Assembly (NCBI GenBank): GCA_009777515.1
Contig: WRLR01000024.1
Coordinates: 1 to 43,782 of the forward strand
Direction of reading: 5' to 3'
Length of the DNA: 43,782 nucleotides
Source: Oscillospiraceae bacterium
GTDB lineage: Bacteria; Bacillota; Clostridia; WRLR01
Shown here: positions 16,625-24,185 of the stretch, piece after piece
Position numbering within the stretch: position 1 is the first letter of the stretch
Layout of the letters: each line of letters opens with the position of its first letter
Notes under the pieces: generated by a model
Seen by the model: the letters and a program-made list of their open reading frames with translations, nothing else
The model's database searches: none
What the model was told of the DNA's origin: nothing
Made by a program: the position numbers and the translations under genes

Positions 16625-18466
16625 TCAAAATTTCAATGTGTTGGCTATATCTGTAAATATCACGCCCAGCGCGTGTGCGCCCGCGTCCGGGTGGCCCAGG
16701 CTGCGCTCCCCAAGGGCGCCCGCCCGGCCCATGCGCGCCACAATGCCTTCGGTCTTCTTCGCCCCCTCGACGGCTGCGGCGGCGCCCTTCTTAAACGCCG
16801 CGCCGAACCCCTCGCCATTATCCGCGCACGCCTTCCAGACGTCCGCGCAAGGGGCGAACGCGTCTATCAGCGTCTTGTCGCCCACCACTGCACCGCGCCC
16901 GAAAGAACGCTCGCCTATCGCTTGAATCCCCTCGACAGCCGCCTGCAGCATCGCGGCAAAATCGCCTATTGCGAGCGTCGATTTGCCGGCCGCGCTCTTA
17001 CCGGCGGCCCTGAACGCACTGCCCCATATGGGACCGGAAGCGCCTCCGCAATGCTCCATGATGATCATTGAGCAGGCGGCGAGAAAATTAGAGATGGTCA
17101 AGCCCGGCGTGCTGACGAGCGCCTTCCATTCCGTTTTCAACTGCATAAAGCCCTTGGCTACGCTGGATCCAAAATCGCCGTCGCCCGCATGCGAGTCCAG
17201 CTCGCAAAACGGTATTTCGTTTTTGATGATGGAATGGCTCATAACGTCAATGATATATACAATATTGTCCAACGTTATTTCCCCGCCGATTTGCGCCGCA
17301 CCGACCGCCGTCTCAACTTCGTATGAAACGTCGCCGCGCATCGCGCCCGCCCCGGTCAGATCCCTGTACTCAACGTCGCCGACCGGGCCCGTGATTACAA
17401 GCCCGGGCGAATCGCACGGCTTGTTGAGGAGCTCCTCAAGCTCGTTGTCCAGCTTCAAAACGGAAACCGAAGCGCCGGCCATGTCGATGCTCGTCATATA
17501 GTTGCCCACCAGGGCGCGCGCAATGACTACGCCCCGCCCCGACAACTCGCGGATGACATCATTGGCGAGCGCGTACAGCTCCATCAGGGGCGTCGCCCCA
17601 AAGCCGTTGATGAGCACCGCAGCCCTTTGCGCCCCCGAGGCTTCAGCCGCCCCACCGGCTGCGCCAGTCCCGCCAGCTCCAGCCGCTCCAGCCCCATCTG
17701 CGGTCCCAGCCGCCCCGCCCGGCGCGAATCCCAACTCGCCGCATATCTGCGCCGCCATGCGCCCGGCCAGCGCCGCCGCGCCCGCTATCGGCTCGCGGCG
17801 GATACCCGGCTCGCCGTGTATACCGACGCCATATTCCATCTCATCCTCGCCCAGCTCGAACGTCGGGCTGCCTTTTGCGGGCACGGTACAGGACGTGAGG
17901 GCGAACCCCAAGCTCCTGACGTTCGCGACGACCTTTTCGGCCGCCCGCTTGACTTCCGCCAGGCTGTAGCCGGCCTCTGCCGCAGCGCCCGCTATCTTAT
18001 GCACAAAAATCGTGCCGGCGACGCCCCTGCGCCCCACAGTGTACAAACTGTCTTCCACCGCCACATCGTCGTCCACCCGGACATAATCGACCTGCAGGCC
18101 GTCTTCCCTGGCCATGTGCATCGCGTTGGTGAAGTTCATCATATCGCCGCTATAGTTCTTGATTATGAGCAGCGTCCCCTTGCCGCTTGCCGTCTCCTTG
18201 ATCGCCTGGTAGACCTGGATTTGCGAGGGGGACGCGAACACGTCGCCGCACACCGCCGCGTCCAGCAGGCCCTTGCCGACGAACCCGGCGTGCGCGGGCT
18301 CGTGGCCGCTCCCGCCGCCGCTTATCAGCGTCACTTTTGACCTGTCCAGCGCCCCCTTGCTGATCACCTTGTATTTATTGTCCAGCGCCAGCCCGCCGTT
18401 GACCAGCGTCAGCCCCGCTAACATATCATAAACAACGCGCGAAGGATCGTTAATAATCTTTTTCAT
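16625..18466 (-). CDS. Dihydroxyacetone kinase, fused DhaK-DhaL form
   Basis: Phosphorylates dihydroxyacetone to DHAP. The 613 residues combine a DhaK domain (about 1-340) and a DhaL domain (about 395-613). DhaK shows ISGGGSGHEPAHAG, IIKNYSGDMMNF (likely catalytic Asp108) and His217 in GIHGEPG, the residue that binds dihydroxyacetone covalently. DhaL shows the metal/nucleotide-binding LDSHAGDGDFG and HCGGASGPIWG blocks. The fusion is like the single-chain ATP-dependent kinases, and no PTS DhaM is adjacent. Between the two halves of DhaK an Ala/Gly/Thr-rich insert (about 247-281) interrupts the domain; it is unusual. The ATG lies 15 bp after the gldA stop, so gldA-dhaKL form an operon that converts glycerol to DHAP. 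Confidence 0.93.
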   Translation of the reverse strand: MKKIINDPSRVVYDMLAGLTLVNGGLALDNKYKVISKGALDRSKVTLISGGGSGHEPAHAGFVGKGLLDAAVCGDVFASPSQIQVYQAIKETASGKGTLLIIKNYSGDMMNFTNAMHMAREDGLQVDYVRVDDDVAVEDSLYTVGRRGVAGTIFVHKIAGAAAEAGYSLAEVKRAAEKVVANVRSLGFALTSCTVPAKGSPTFELGEDEMEYGVGIHGEPGIRREPIAGAAALAGRMAAQICGELGFAPGGAAGTADGAGAAGAGGTGAAGGAAEASGAQRAAVLINGFGATPLMELYALANDVIRELSGRGVVIARALVGNYMTSIDMAGASVSVLKLDNELEELLNKPCDSPGLVITGPVGDVEYRDLTGAGAMRGDVSYEVETAVGAAQIGGEITLDNIVYIIDVMSHSIIKNEIPFCELDSHAGDGDFGSSVAKGFMQLKTEWKALVSTPGLTISNFLAACSMIIMEHCGGASGPIWGSAFRAAGKSAAGKSTLAIGDFAAMLQAAVEGIQAIGERSFGRGAVVGDKTLIDAFAPCADVWKACADNGEGFGAAFKKGAAAAVEGAKKTEGIVARMGRAGALGERSLGHPDAGAHALGVIFTDIANTLKF

Positions 18467-18481
18467 ATTCGATATTCACCC

Positions 18482-19612
18482 CTATACTCTTTCCTTAAAC
18501 TCCCTACCCAGTTTGTCGGCTACAATGATCGCAGCTGCTACGGCGTCGCGCGTTATCGGGAACGGCATGGAATGCACCGACTCTTCCGGAATACACGTTT
18601 TGTCGGCGATTTGGTTCAACTCGTCGGCCGTGATGCTGCTTATGCCGATGTCGGCGAGGCACACGGGGAGGCCGACGCCCACGCAGAACTCCAGCACCTC
18701 CTCGATCTCCTCCGTAGGGGCGTTCTCCAGGACCAGTTGCGCGAGCGTCCCGAAAGCCACTTTTTCGCCGTGGTAATATGCGTGCGTTCCCTCCATGATC
18801 GTGAGGCCGTCGTGTATGGCGTGCGCCGCCGCGAGGCCGCCGCTCTCAAAGCCCAGGCCCGAGAGCAGTATGTTGGCCTCGACGATGTTCTCCAGCGCCG
18901 CCGACACCTGCTTGCATTCGCACGCGGCCTTTGCCTTCAGGCCGTCTTCGAGCAGCGTCCTGTAGCAAAGCTCCGCGAAAGCCATCGCCGCGTTCGTCCC
19001 CTTCGCCGGGGGCGCGGCGCCCTCGCGCGCGCCGCAGGGGAGGCCCGCGTTCACATTGGAGTAACTGGCGGACGTGGCCCGCGCCTCAAAATACGTCGAG
19101 AGGGCGTCGCCCATGCCCGAAACCAAAAAGCGCACGGGCGCGTTCGCAATGACGGTGGTGTCGATGAGGACCACGCTGGGGCTCTGCTTGAAATAAGCGT
19201 AGTCGTCGAAGGCTCCTTCCTCCGTGTACAACACGGCGGAATGGCTGGTCGGGGCGTCTGTCGCCGCGATGGTCGGCACGATGATCAGCGCCTCGCCCTG
19301 CGCTACGCACTTGGCGGTGTCAATCGCCTTGCCCCCGCCCAGGCCTATGGTGCAGTCGCAGCCGTGTTCCTTGGCGATATCGAGCATACGCGCGACTTCC
19401 TGCCGGGAGCACTCCCCCCGGAACCCGCTCTCAATGAGCGTTATGCCGTACTGTTTCACCGTGGCGTCCAGCTTGGGCTTCACGCGCGCGACGTCGTCGG
19501 GATGCGCAATCAAGAGGGCCGACTTGCCGAATGTCTTTACGAAATAACCCAGATTCAAAATTTCATCCTCGCCCTGGACATATTTTGTCGGGCAGATAAA
19601 CGCTTTTCTCAT
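18482..19612 (-). CDS. gldA: Glycerol dehydrogenase (iron/zinc-type)
   Basis: Oxidises glycerol to dihydroxyacetone with NAD+ (or the reverse). The 376-residue protein has the family nucleotide site IGLGGGKAIDTAK (about 89-101), PTIAATDAPTS, and metal ligands Asp169 (GMGDALS), a His in GGLAAAHAIHDGL (264 or 267) and His281 (YYHGEKVA). Residues about 188-205 (GLPCGAREGAAPPAKG) look slightly longer and more repetitive than usual. AGGAGGTAGC directly precedes the ATG, a strong ribosome site. It is the first gene of an operon with dhaKL, whose product uses its product. Confidence 0.94.
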   Translation of the reverse strand: MRKAFICPTKYVQGEDEILNLGYFVKTFGKSALLIAHPDDVARVKPKLDATVKQYGITLIESGFRGECSRQEVARMLDIAKEHGCDCTIGLGGGKAIDTAKCVAQGEALIIVPTIAATDAPTSHSAVLYTEEGAFDDYAYFKQSPSVVLIDTTVIANAPVRFLVSGMGDALSTYFEARATSASYSNVNAGLPCGAREGAAPPAKGTNAAMAFAELCYRTLLEDGLKAKAACECKQVSAALENIVEANILLSGLGFESGGLAAAHAIHDGLTIMEGTHAYYHGEKVAFGTLAQLVLENAPTEEIEEVLEFCVGVGLPVCLADIGISSITADELNQIADKTCIPEESVHSMPFPITRDAVAAAIIVADKLGREFKERV

Positions 19613-19634
19613 GCTACCTCCTGTTATCGGTTTT

Positions 19635-19663
19635 ATTGTAGGTTCATTGTTTTTGACGCAAAG
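19635..19663 (-). promoter_or_regulatory. Weak candidate promoter for gldA-dhaKL
   Basis: On the minus strand TACAAT (complement of 19635-19640) lies about 16 bp from a TTTGCG-like -35 box at the edge of the AAGCTTTT repeat block. It is only a tentative match, about 25 bp ahead of the gldA start. Confidence 0.3.
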
Positions 19664-19727
19664 CTTTTTTGCGTAATGCTTTTTGCGTAAAGCTTTTACA
19701 CAAAGCTTTTACACAAAGCTTTTTTAC
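19655..19727. repeat. Short AAAGCTTTT-containing tandem repeats
   Basis: Five copies of a (G/A)CGCAA/ACACAAAGCTTTT-like unit, including two exact 13-bp units ACACAAAGCTTTT, fill much of the divergent gap between gldA and the malate/lactate dehydrogenase gene. AAGCTT is itself palindromic, so the block can form several small hairpins. Confidence 0.8.
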
Positions 19728-19758
19728 CGCAATGCCTTAGTTAAAATTATATCAGTAT

Positions 19759-19786
19759 TTGACGCATAACGTTATAGGTATATAAT
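19759..19786 (+). promoter_or_regulatory. Candidate sigma-A promoter for the Ldh2-family dehydrogenase
   Basis: TTGACG (19759-19764), a 16-bp spacer and TATAAT (19781-19786) lie about 50 bp ahead of the start codon, giving a short AT-rich leader. Confidence 0.6.
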
Positions 19787-19838
19787 AGTTTTGAATTAAA
19801 TAATTAGCGAGCGATAATAAATAATCGGAGGTCAAACC

Positions 19839-20963
19839 ATGAGTGGAAACAATGACACAGGGGCCACATATATTAGTTTTGACAAGCTCGAAGCGTTTAT
19901 GCGCGACGTGTTTATGAAAGTTGGCGTACCGGAGGAAGACGCGGCGGTCTGCGCGGACGTTTTGATAGAGTCCGATAAACGGGGGATCGACTCCCATGGA
20001 GTGGGCAGGCTCAAGCCAATCTATATCGACAGGATAAACGAAGGCATACAGCACCCGGTGACCCAGTTCGAGATAGTGCGGGAGGGCCCGACCACCGCAG
20101 TGGTGGACGGGCACGACGGCATGGGGCAAGTCATCGGCAAGCGCTCGATGCAGATGGCGATCGACAAGGCGCGCGCGTACGGAATGGGCATGGTCACGGT
20201 CCGCAACTCGACGCACTACGGGATTGCCGGATATTACGCCACTATGGCCACTAAAGCGGGGATGATTGGGATCACCGGGACCAACGCCCGCCCGTCCATC
20301 GCCCCAACGTTCGGCGTAGAGAACATGCTCGGTACGAACCCCCTCACGGTCGGCGCCCCGACGGACGAGGACTTCCCTTTTATACTGGACTGCGCCACGT
20401 CTGTGTCGCAGCGCGGGAAAATCGAGCATTACGACCGCATTAATAAGACCATGCCGGAAGGGTGGGTCATCACGCACGACGGCGGCAGTGAGACTGTCCC
20501 CGCCGCCGCGCTGGAAGGCTTCGGCAAGGGGACGCACGCGCTGGTCCCGGTCGGCGGCATCGGCGATGAGACGGCGGGTTACAAAGGCTATGGCTACGCG
20601 ACCGTCGTCGAAATCCTGTCCGCGTCGCTGCAGCAGGGGCGCTTCCTAAAGGCCCTGAACGGCTTCGACGAGAACGGCAAGACCATCCCATACGGGCTGG
20701 GGCATTTTTTCATCGCCATAGACGTCAACGCATTCGTCGAGCTGGACAAATTCAAATATACGACGGGGCAAATCCTGCGGGAGCTGCGCGCGTCTACCAA
20801 GATGCCGGGGCACGACCGCATCTACACTGCCGGGGAGCTGGAGTACCTGGCATGGCTTTCGCGCAAAGACGTCGGCGTCCCGCTGAACGAAAGCCTAAAG
20901 AAGACGCTGCTTGGCCTACGCGAGGAATACGGGCTGTTGGAATACGAATTCAACTTCGCGTAA
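19839..20963 (+). CDS. Type-2 malate/L-lactate dehydrogenase family oxidoreductase
   Basis: NAD(P)-dependent 2-hydroxyacid oxidoreductase of the Ldh2 family (malate, L-lactate, ureidoglycolate or sulfolactate dehydrogenases), 374 residues, standard length, unrelated to Rossmann LDH/MDH. Visible family marks are the catalytic His in RGIDSHGVGRL (His53), the NSTHYGIAGYY block, GMIGITGTNARPSIAPTFG, the GTNPLTVGAP loop and YKGYGYATVVEILSASL. CGGAGG at good spacing precedes the ATG, and a promoter lies about 50 bp upstream. It is monocistronic as far as visible and divergent from gldA-dhaKL. The exact substrate cannot be assigned from sequence. Confidence 0.9.
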   Translation: MSGNNDTGATYISFDKLEAFMRDVFMKVGVPEEDAAVCADVLIESDKRGIDSHGVGRLKPIYIDRINEGIQHPVTQFEIVREGPTTAVVDGHDGMGQVIGKRSMQMAIDKARAYGMGMVTVRNSTHYGIAGYYATMATKAGMIGITGTNARPSIAPTFGVENMLGTNPLTVGAPTDEDFPFILDCATSVSQRGKIEHYDRINKTMPEGWVITHDGGSETVPAAALEGFGKGTHALVPVGGIGDETAGYKGYGYATVVEILSASLQQGRFLKALNGFDENGKTIPYGLGHFFIAIDVNAFVELDKFKYTTGQILRELRASTKMPGHDRIYTAGELEYLAWLSRKDVGVPLNESLKKTLLGLREEYGLLEYEFNFA

Positions 20964-21050
20964 ACATGTCTATCCTAATTGAAATGATGTCGCTTGGCTC
21001 GGCTGTAGTGACATTCATTGAAGTAATACAGTAGGCAATTAAAAAGTCGC

Positions 21051-21211
21051 GGGCGAACACTGTTCGCCCCTACATATATAATTGATAGACGATTGTAAAA
21101 GCCGGTATTTTACGGGCAAACACTGTTCGCCTCTACAACATTTTGTATATATGCAAAATTGGCTACCCATATGTAGGGACGCACATTGTGCGTCCGCAAC
21201 TATTACAATCG
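21051..21211. repeat. Cluster of short palindromes, partly bounded by an inverted repeat (REP/MITE-like)
   Basis: Three 19-bp stem motifs occur: GGGCGAACA-C-TGTTCGCCC at 21051-21069 (perfect), a diverged copy at 21114-21132, and GGACGCACA-T-TGTGCGTCC at 21177-21195 (perfect). The last two lie between perfect 9-bp inverted ends CGATTGTAA (21090-21098) and TTACAATCG (21203-21211). Similar palindromes are common intergenic repeats in clostridial genomes. No protein is encoded in 21030-21297. Confidence 0.8.
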
Positions 21212-21221
21212 CCTAATATAA

Positions 21222-21250
21222 TTGAAAATTTTAATATATGCCTGTATATC
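21222..21250 (+). promoter_or_regulatory. Candidate promoter for the lipoprotein-lrgAB operon
   Basis: TTGAAA (21222-21227) and TATATC (21245-21250) are 17 bp apart, about 48 bp before the lipoprotein ATG. AAGGGG precedes that ATG as ribosome site. Confidence 0.45.
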
Positions 21251-21297
21251 GCATGTAGTAGCCGCTAGGCTTTTTAATAAACATAAGGGGTATATCA

Positions 21298-22230
21298 ATG
21301 GGTTATCGAAGATCGATGATTTTCATACGAATATTGGCGATTATGATTATGGCCTTACTTCTTATGATATGCATGTGCGCCTGTTCCAATAACAGCGAAA
21401 TGGGCGGGACTGTGCCAGCGGAACAAGTTCCGCAGACACGGACAGAACAGGATTTACAGGCGCAGGCGCAGACGGAAGCGTCGGCAACATCAACGACCAC
21501 TCCCCCAGCCACGTCGACCGCAACATCGAATATTGCATCGACGGTTACAGCATCGTCAGTTTTATCATCATCGGAGGCAGCATCATCAGCCATTACTTCA
21601 TCTGAAACAGCGTCATCAGAAACTGTATCATCAGAAACAGCGTCGTCACAAAACCATGAAGAAAGCGACCCGGTTGATGCTATTGCCGATGCTGACTTAT
21701 CTGCCGAAGCTTCAGGTCTGATCATAATATCATTTGATTATGTGAAGCAATCCGGCTCGGCAAGCAACCAGTTCGCCGTGTGGGTCGAGGACATGGACGG
21801 CAACTATTTACAAACGGTATTTGCGACTCGCTGGACGGCAAACGGCGGGTTTAAGACAAGGCCAGATTCCATCGCTTTGTGGGTTGAAAAGTCCGGCATC
21901 ACCACCATGCCGTCGTATTATGTGGACGCCGTCTCCGGGGCGACCCCGCAAACCGGCGAGATCACATGCGTATGGGACTTGACCGACGTGAACGGCGACA
22001 CAGTCCCCCTTGGTAATTACAGATTTTTCGTGGAAGGGACTCTGCGTTGGAAGAACTATGTTTTATACTCCGGCGTCATCGAAATCGGCAACGCCCCTGT
22101 TACCGTACAGGCTGAAGCCGAATATATTTATGAAGGTTCCGGCAACCAGTCCGCATTGACAGGCGATTCACAGGAAAACGCCATGATTGGCACAGTTACA
22201 GCGGCCTATGTGCCCGGGGCAGACGGCTGA
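21298..22230 (+). CDS. Lipoprotein with Ser/Thr-rich linker and DUF2271 domain
   Basis: A 310-residue exported lipoprotein. A long hydrophobic signal (about 7-28) ends in a Cys-rich stretch with likely lipidation at Cys29 (MCAC). A Ser/Thr/Ala-rich spacer (about 55-120, with repeated SSET units) would hold the domain away from the membrane. The domain at about 138-255 resembles DUF2271: FDYVKQSGSASNQFAVWVED, YLQTVFATRW, GGFKTRPDSIALWV and GNYRFFVEGTLRW. DUF2271 proteins are beta-rich, of unknown function, often found with redox or FMN-related membrane proteins. LrgA begins 13 bp after its stop, so the three genes at 21298-23333 are probably one operon. Role is unknown. Confidence 0.8.
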   Translation: MGYRRSMIFIRILAIMIMALLLMICMCACSNNSEMGGTVPAEQVPQTRTEQDLQAQAQTEASATSTTTPPATSTATSNIASTVTASSVLSSSEAASSAITSSETASSETVSSETASSQNHEESDPVDAIADADLSAEASGLIIISFDYVKQSGSASNQFAVWVEDMDGNYLQTVFATRWTANGGFKTRPDSIALWVEKSGITTMPSYYVDAVSGATPQTGEITCVWDLTDVNGDTVPLGNYRFFVEGTLRWKNYVLYSGVIEIGNAPVTVQAEAEYIYEGSGNQSALTGDSQENAMIGTVTAAYVPGADG

Positions 22231-22243
22231 CCAAAAGACGATA

Positions 22244-22624
22244 ATGGCTTATATAAAACAGTTCGGAATAATATTGGGAGTCACGTTTGTTGCTGAGATC
22301 ATCCGTTTTTTGGTCCCGCTGCCGATACCTGCGGGCGTCTACGGGCTGGTGCTGATGCTGGTTGCGCTCAAAACAGGCTTGATTAAGCTGGAATGGGTCA
22401 AGGACGCCGGTCTTTTCTTGGTCGGCCTCCTGCAGCTCATGTTCATACCGGCGGCGGTCGGGTTGATTGATTCCTATGCCGGTTTTAGCGACATCCTGCC
22501 CCAAAGCATATTGGCGGTACTCGTATCAACGACGCTGGTCATCGCAGCCACCGGCGTCGTCGTGCAGCGCGCCTTAAAGCGCACCCTAAAAAGAAGCGAT
22601 AAAGTTAAAAATGAACCCAGTTGA
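22244..22624 (+). CDS. lrgA: LrgA/CidA-family membrane protein
   Basis: A 126-residue holin-like protein with four hydrophobic segments. The pattern FVAEIIRFLVPLPIPAGVYG followed by LVLMLVALKTGLI and a central AGLFLVGLLQLMFIPAAVG is characteristic of LrgA/CidA. LrgAB pairs affect autolysis and, in Bacillus, act in pyruvate uptake. I take the ATG at 22244, since it fits the family N-terminus; an upstream in-frame start at 22187 would overlap the lipoprotein gene by 44 bp. The 3' end overlaps lrgB by 14 bp, indicating coupling. Confidence 0.88.
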   Translation: MAYIKQFGIILGVTFVAEIIRFLVPLPIPAGVYGLVLMLVALKTGLIKLEWVKDAGLFLVGLLQLMFIPAAVGLIDSYAGFSDILPQSILAVLVSTTLVIAATGVVVQRALKRTLKRSDKVKNEPS

Positions 22625-23333
22625 GATTGTAATCGGAAAACTAAGCGAATTTTTGGCGCAGTCCGTGTTTTTTGGCGTCGGCCTCAGCGTGCTTGGCTAT
22701 CAGGTCGGGCTACTCGTAAAAAGCAAGCTCAAAACGGCTGTCGCCAACCCTCTGCTGGTGGCTATTTTATTCGTGATTTTATGCTTGTGGCTGACCGGCG
22801 TCGACTATGGGGCATACAGCGAAGGGGCTTGGCCATTGAGCTATCTGCTCACGCCCGCGACCGTGTGCCTCGCCATACCGCTATATACGCAGTTCGGCAA
22901 GCTGCGCCGGCGCTGGGGGGCTGTCCTGGCGGGGATAGCGGCGGGCGCGCTGGTGAACCTGTTCTGCGTCTACCTGTTCTCCCTGCTCTTCCGATTCTCC
23001 CGCGAGCAATATGTGACGCTGCTACCCAAATCAGTCACCACCGCCATTGGCATGGTCATATCCGGCGAACTGGGCGGCATCCCAAGCGTGACCGTCGCGG
23101 CGATAATCCTGACCGGCATTTTTGGCCACATCATGGGCGAACATATACTGCGGTTCGCTCGCGTCACCGACCCCGTCGCACGTGGGATCGCCATAGGGAC
23201 GGGCTCGCACGCCATCGGCACGGCCAGGGCGCTGGAGCTGGGCGAGACGGAAGGCGCCATGAGCAGCCTGTCCATCGTACTGACCGGCATACTGACCGTC
23301 ATCCTCGCGCCGTTGTTTGCCATGCTGATGTAA
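22611..23333 (+). CDS. lrgB: LrgB/CidB-family membrane protein
   Basis: A 240-residue protein with about seven or eight membrane helices, partner of LrgA. Family blocks visible are LLTPATVCLAIPLYTQFGKL, LLPKSVTTAIGM, ELGGIPSVTVAAIILTGIFG and GIAIGTGSHAIGTARALELGETEGAMSSL near the C-terminus. Length is typical. It overlaps lrgA by 14 bp. Together they probably form a membrane complex involved in pyruvate transport or control of murein hydrolysis. No LytSR-type regulator is adjacent. Confidence 0.93.
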   Translation: MNPVEIVIGKLSEFLAQSVFFGVGLSVLGYQVGLLVKSKLKTAVANPLLVAILFVILCLWLTGVDYGAYSEGAWPLSYLLTPATVCLAIPLYTQFGKLRRRWGAVLAGIAAGALVNLFCVYLFSLLFRFSREQYVTLLPKSVTTAIGMVISGELGGIPSVTVAAIILTGIFGHIMGEHILRFARVTDPVARGIAIGTGSHAIGTARALELGETEGAMSSLSIVLTGILTVILAPLFAMLM

Positions 23334-23396
23334 TTAAATAAAGATGCAACGGATTTTAGGTCTATTTTACGGGTTTCTAGTGCAATACCTTTCATC

Positions 23397-23807
23397 TTAG
23401 TCTTCATCATCGTCGACTAACAGTTCGTCATCATAATCATCCGGATCATAATCCGGTTCTAACTCTAAAATTATTTCGATACATCCGGTACGTAATAATG
23501 TAATATCGTTACTAAGCGTACCCCAGATTATTTTATCATCAACGCTCTCGTAATCGTGTGCGAATATATTTCGCATCCCAATGATATCACGCCATGTTAT
23601 TTCATTATGCTCAGTCTTCAGCTTCTCAGACAGCCGCGTTGCCATTTCACCAATTTGTAATATATACATAGCGCATGCGCTTTGATACTCATTATCTGTT
23701 TGAAATATTTTGTATGAGTTCCCGAAACGTTCCTTAGCATGTTGAATACGGTCACAATACTTTACTATATGCTTTTATATCTCAATATCTTTATTGAATA
23801 TACCCAT
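23397..23807 (-). pseudogene. hepT: hepT-like HEPN toxin gene interrupted by a TAA at codon 11
   Basis: Read from the ATG at 23805-23807, the frame gives MGIFNKDIEI, then TAA (23775-23777), then KHIVKYCDRIQHAKERFG and onwards without further stops for 137 codons. The sequence on both sides of the TAA continues a HepT-type N-terminus in which a Leu would be expected, so one base change (TTA to TAA) explains it. Downstream, GMRNIFAHDY contains the HEPN RNase motif R-x4-H-x-Y (codons 79, 84, 86), and an acidic tail ends the protein. An ATG at codon 47 could start a fragment retaining the motif but lacking the first helices. The ATG overlaps the mntA stop, as in intact MntA-HepT pairs. Either the toxin is dead or the base is a sequencing error. 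Confidence 0.78.
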
Positions 23808-24093
23808 ACAGCAATACCTCTTCATTTCTTATACGCTCAAAAAATTTTCGCCGCATACCGCCATGTGTCACTAAATCAACATTTTTTCCTAAAGCATCGA
23901 TTAAATCAAGCCTGAATCCCGATAATTCAAAAAGTCCTCGGATGTTACCACAATACACATGCAAATCAATATCGCTATCATCCGTCGCCTCACCACGCGC
24001 ATATGAGCCAAACAACATGACACGCTTCACTCCGTAGTTTTGCGCAATCGGCGTTATATATTTTTTAATCTGTTCTATGGAGTATACAGCCAT
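23791..24093 (-). CDS. mntA: MntA-like minimal nucleotidyltransferase antitoxin
   Basis: A 100-residue minimal nucleotidyltransferase. It has the GSYARGEATDDSDIDL motif (Gly29-Ser30 and Asp41/Asp43), the full active site of MntA proteins, which neutralise HepT toxins by adding AMP to the Tyr of the R-x4-H-x-Y motif. GGAGAAA precedes the ATG. Its last codons overlap the start of the hepT frame, the normal arrangement. The partner toxin is interrupted by a stop codon, so this may now be an orphan antitoxin. The pair lies in an AT-richer patch at the end of a metabolic gene run, which suggests transfer. Confidence 0.9.
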   Translation of the reverse strand: MAVYSIEQIKKYITPIAQNYGVKRVMLFGSYARGEATDDSDIDLHVYCGNIRGLFELSGFRLDLIDALGKNVDLVTHGGMRRKFFERIRNEEVLLYGYIQ

Positions 24094-24185
24094 TCATTTT
24101 TCTCCTCATATGATGTAAATACATAGCTTATGCTTTTTTGCGCATAGTATCATTTAAAATTAATATTTTGGAGTTATGTATAAAA

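Noticed and set aside
19752..20537. Long minus-strand open frame opposite the dehydrogenase gene
   Set aside because: It is antisense to conserved Ldh2-family sequence and shows no recognisable domain or ribosome site.
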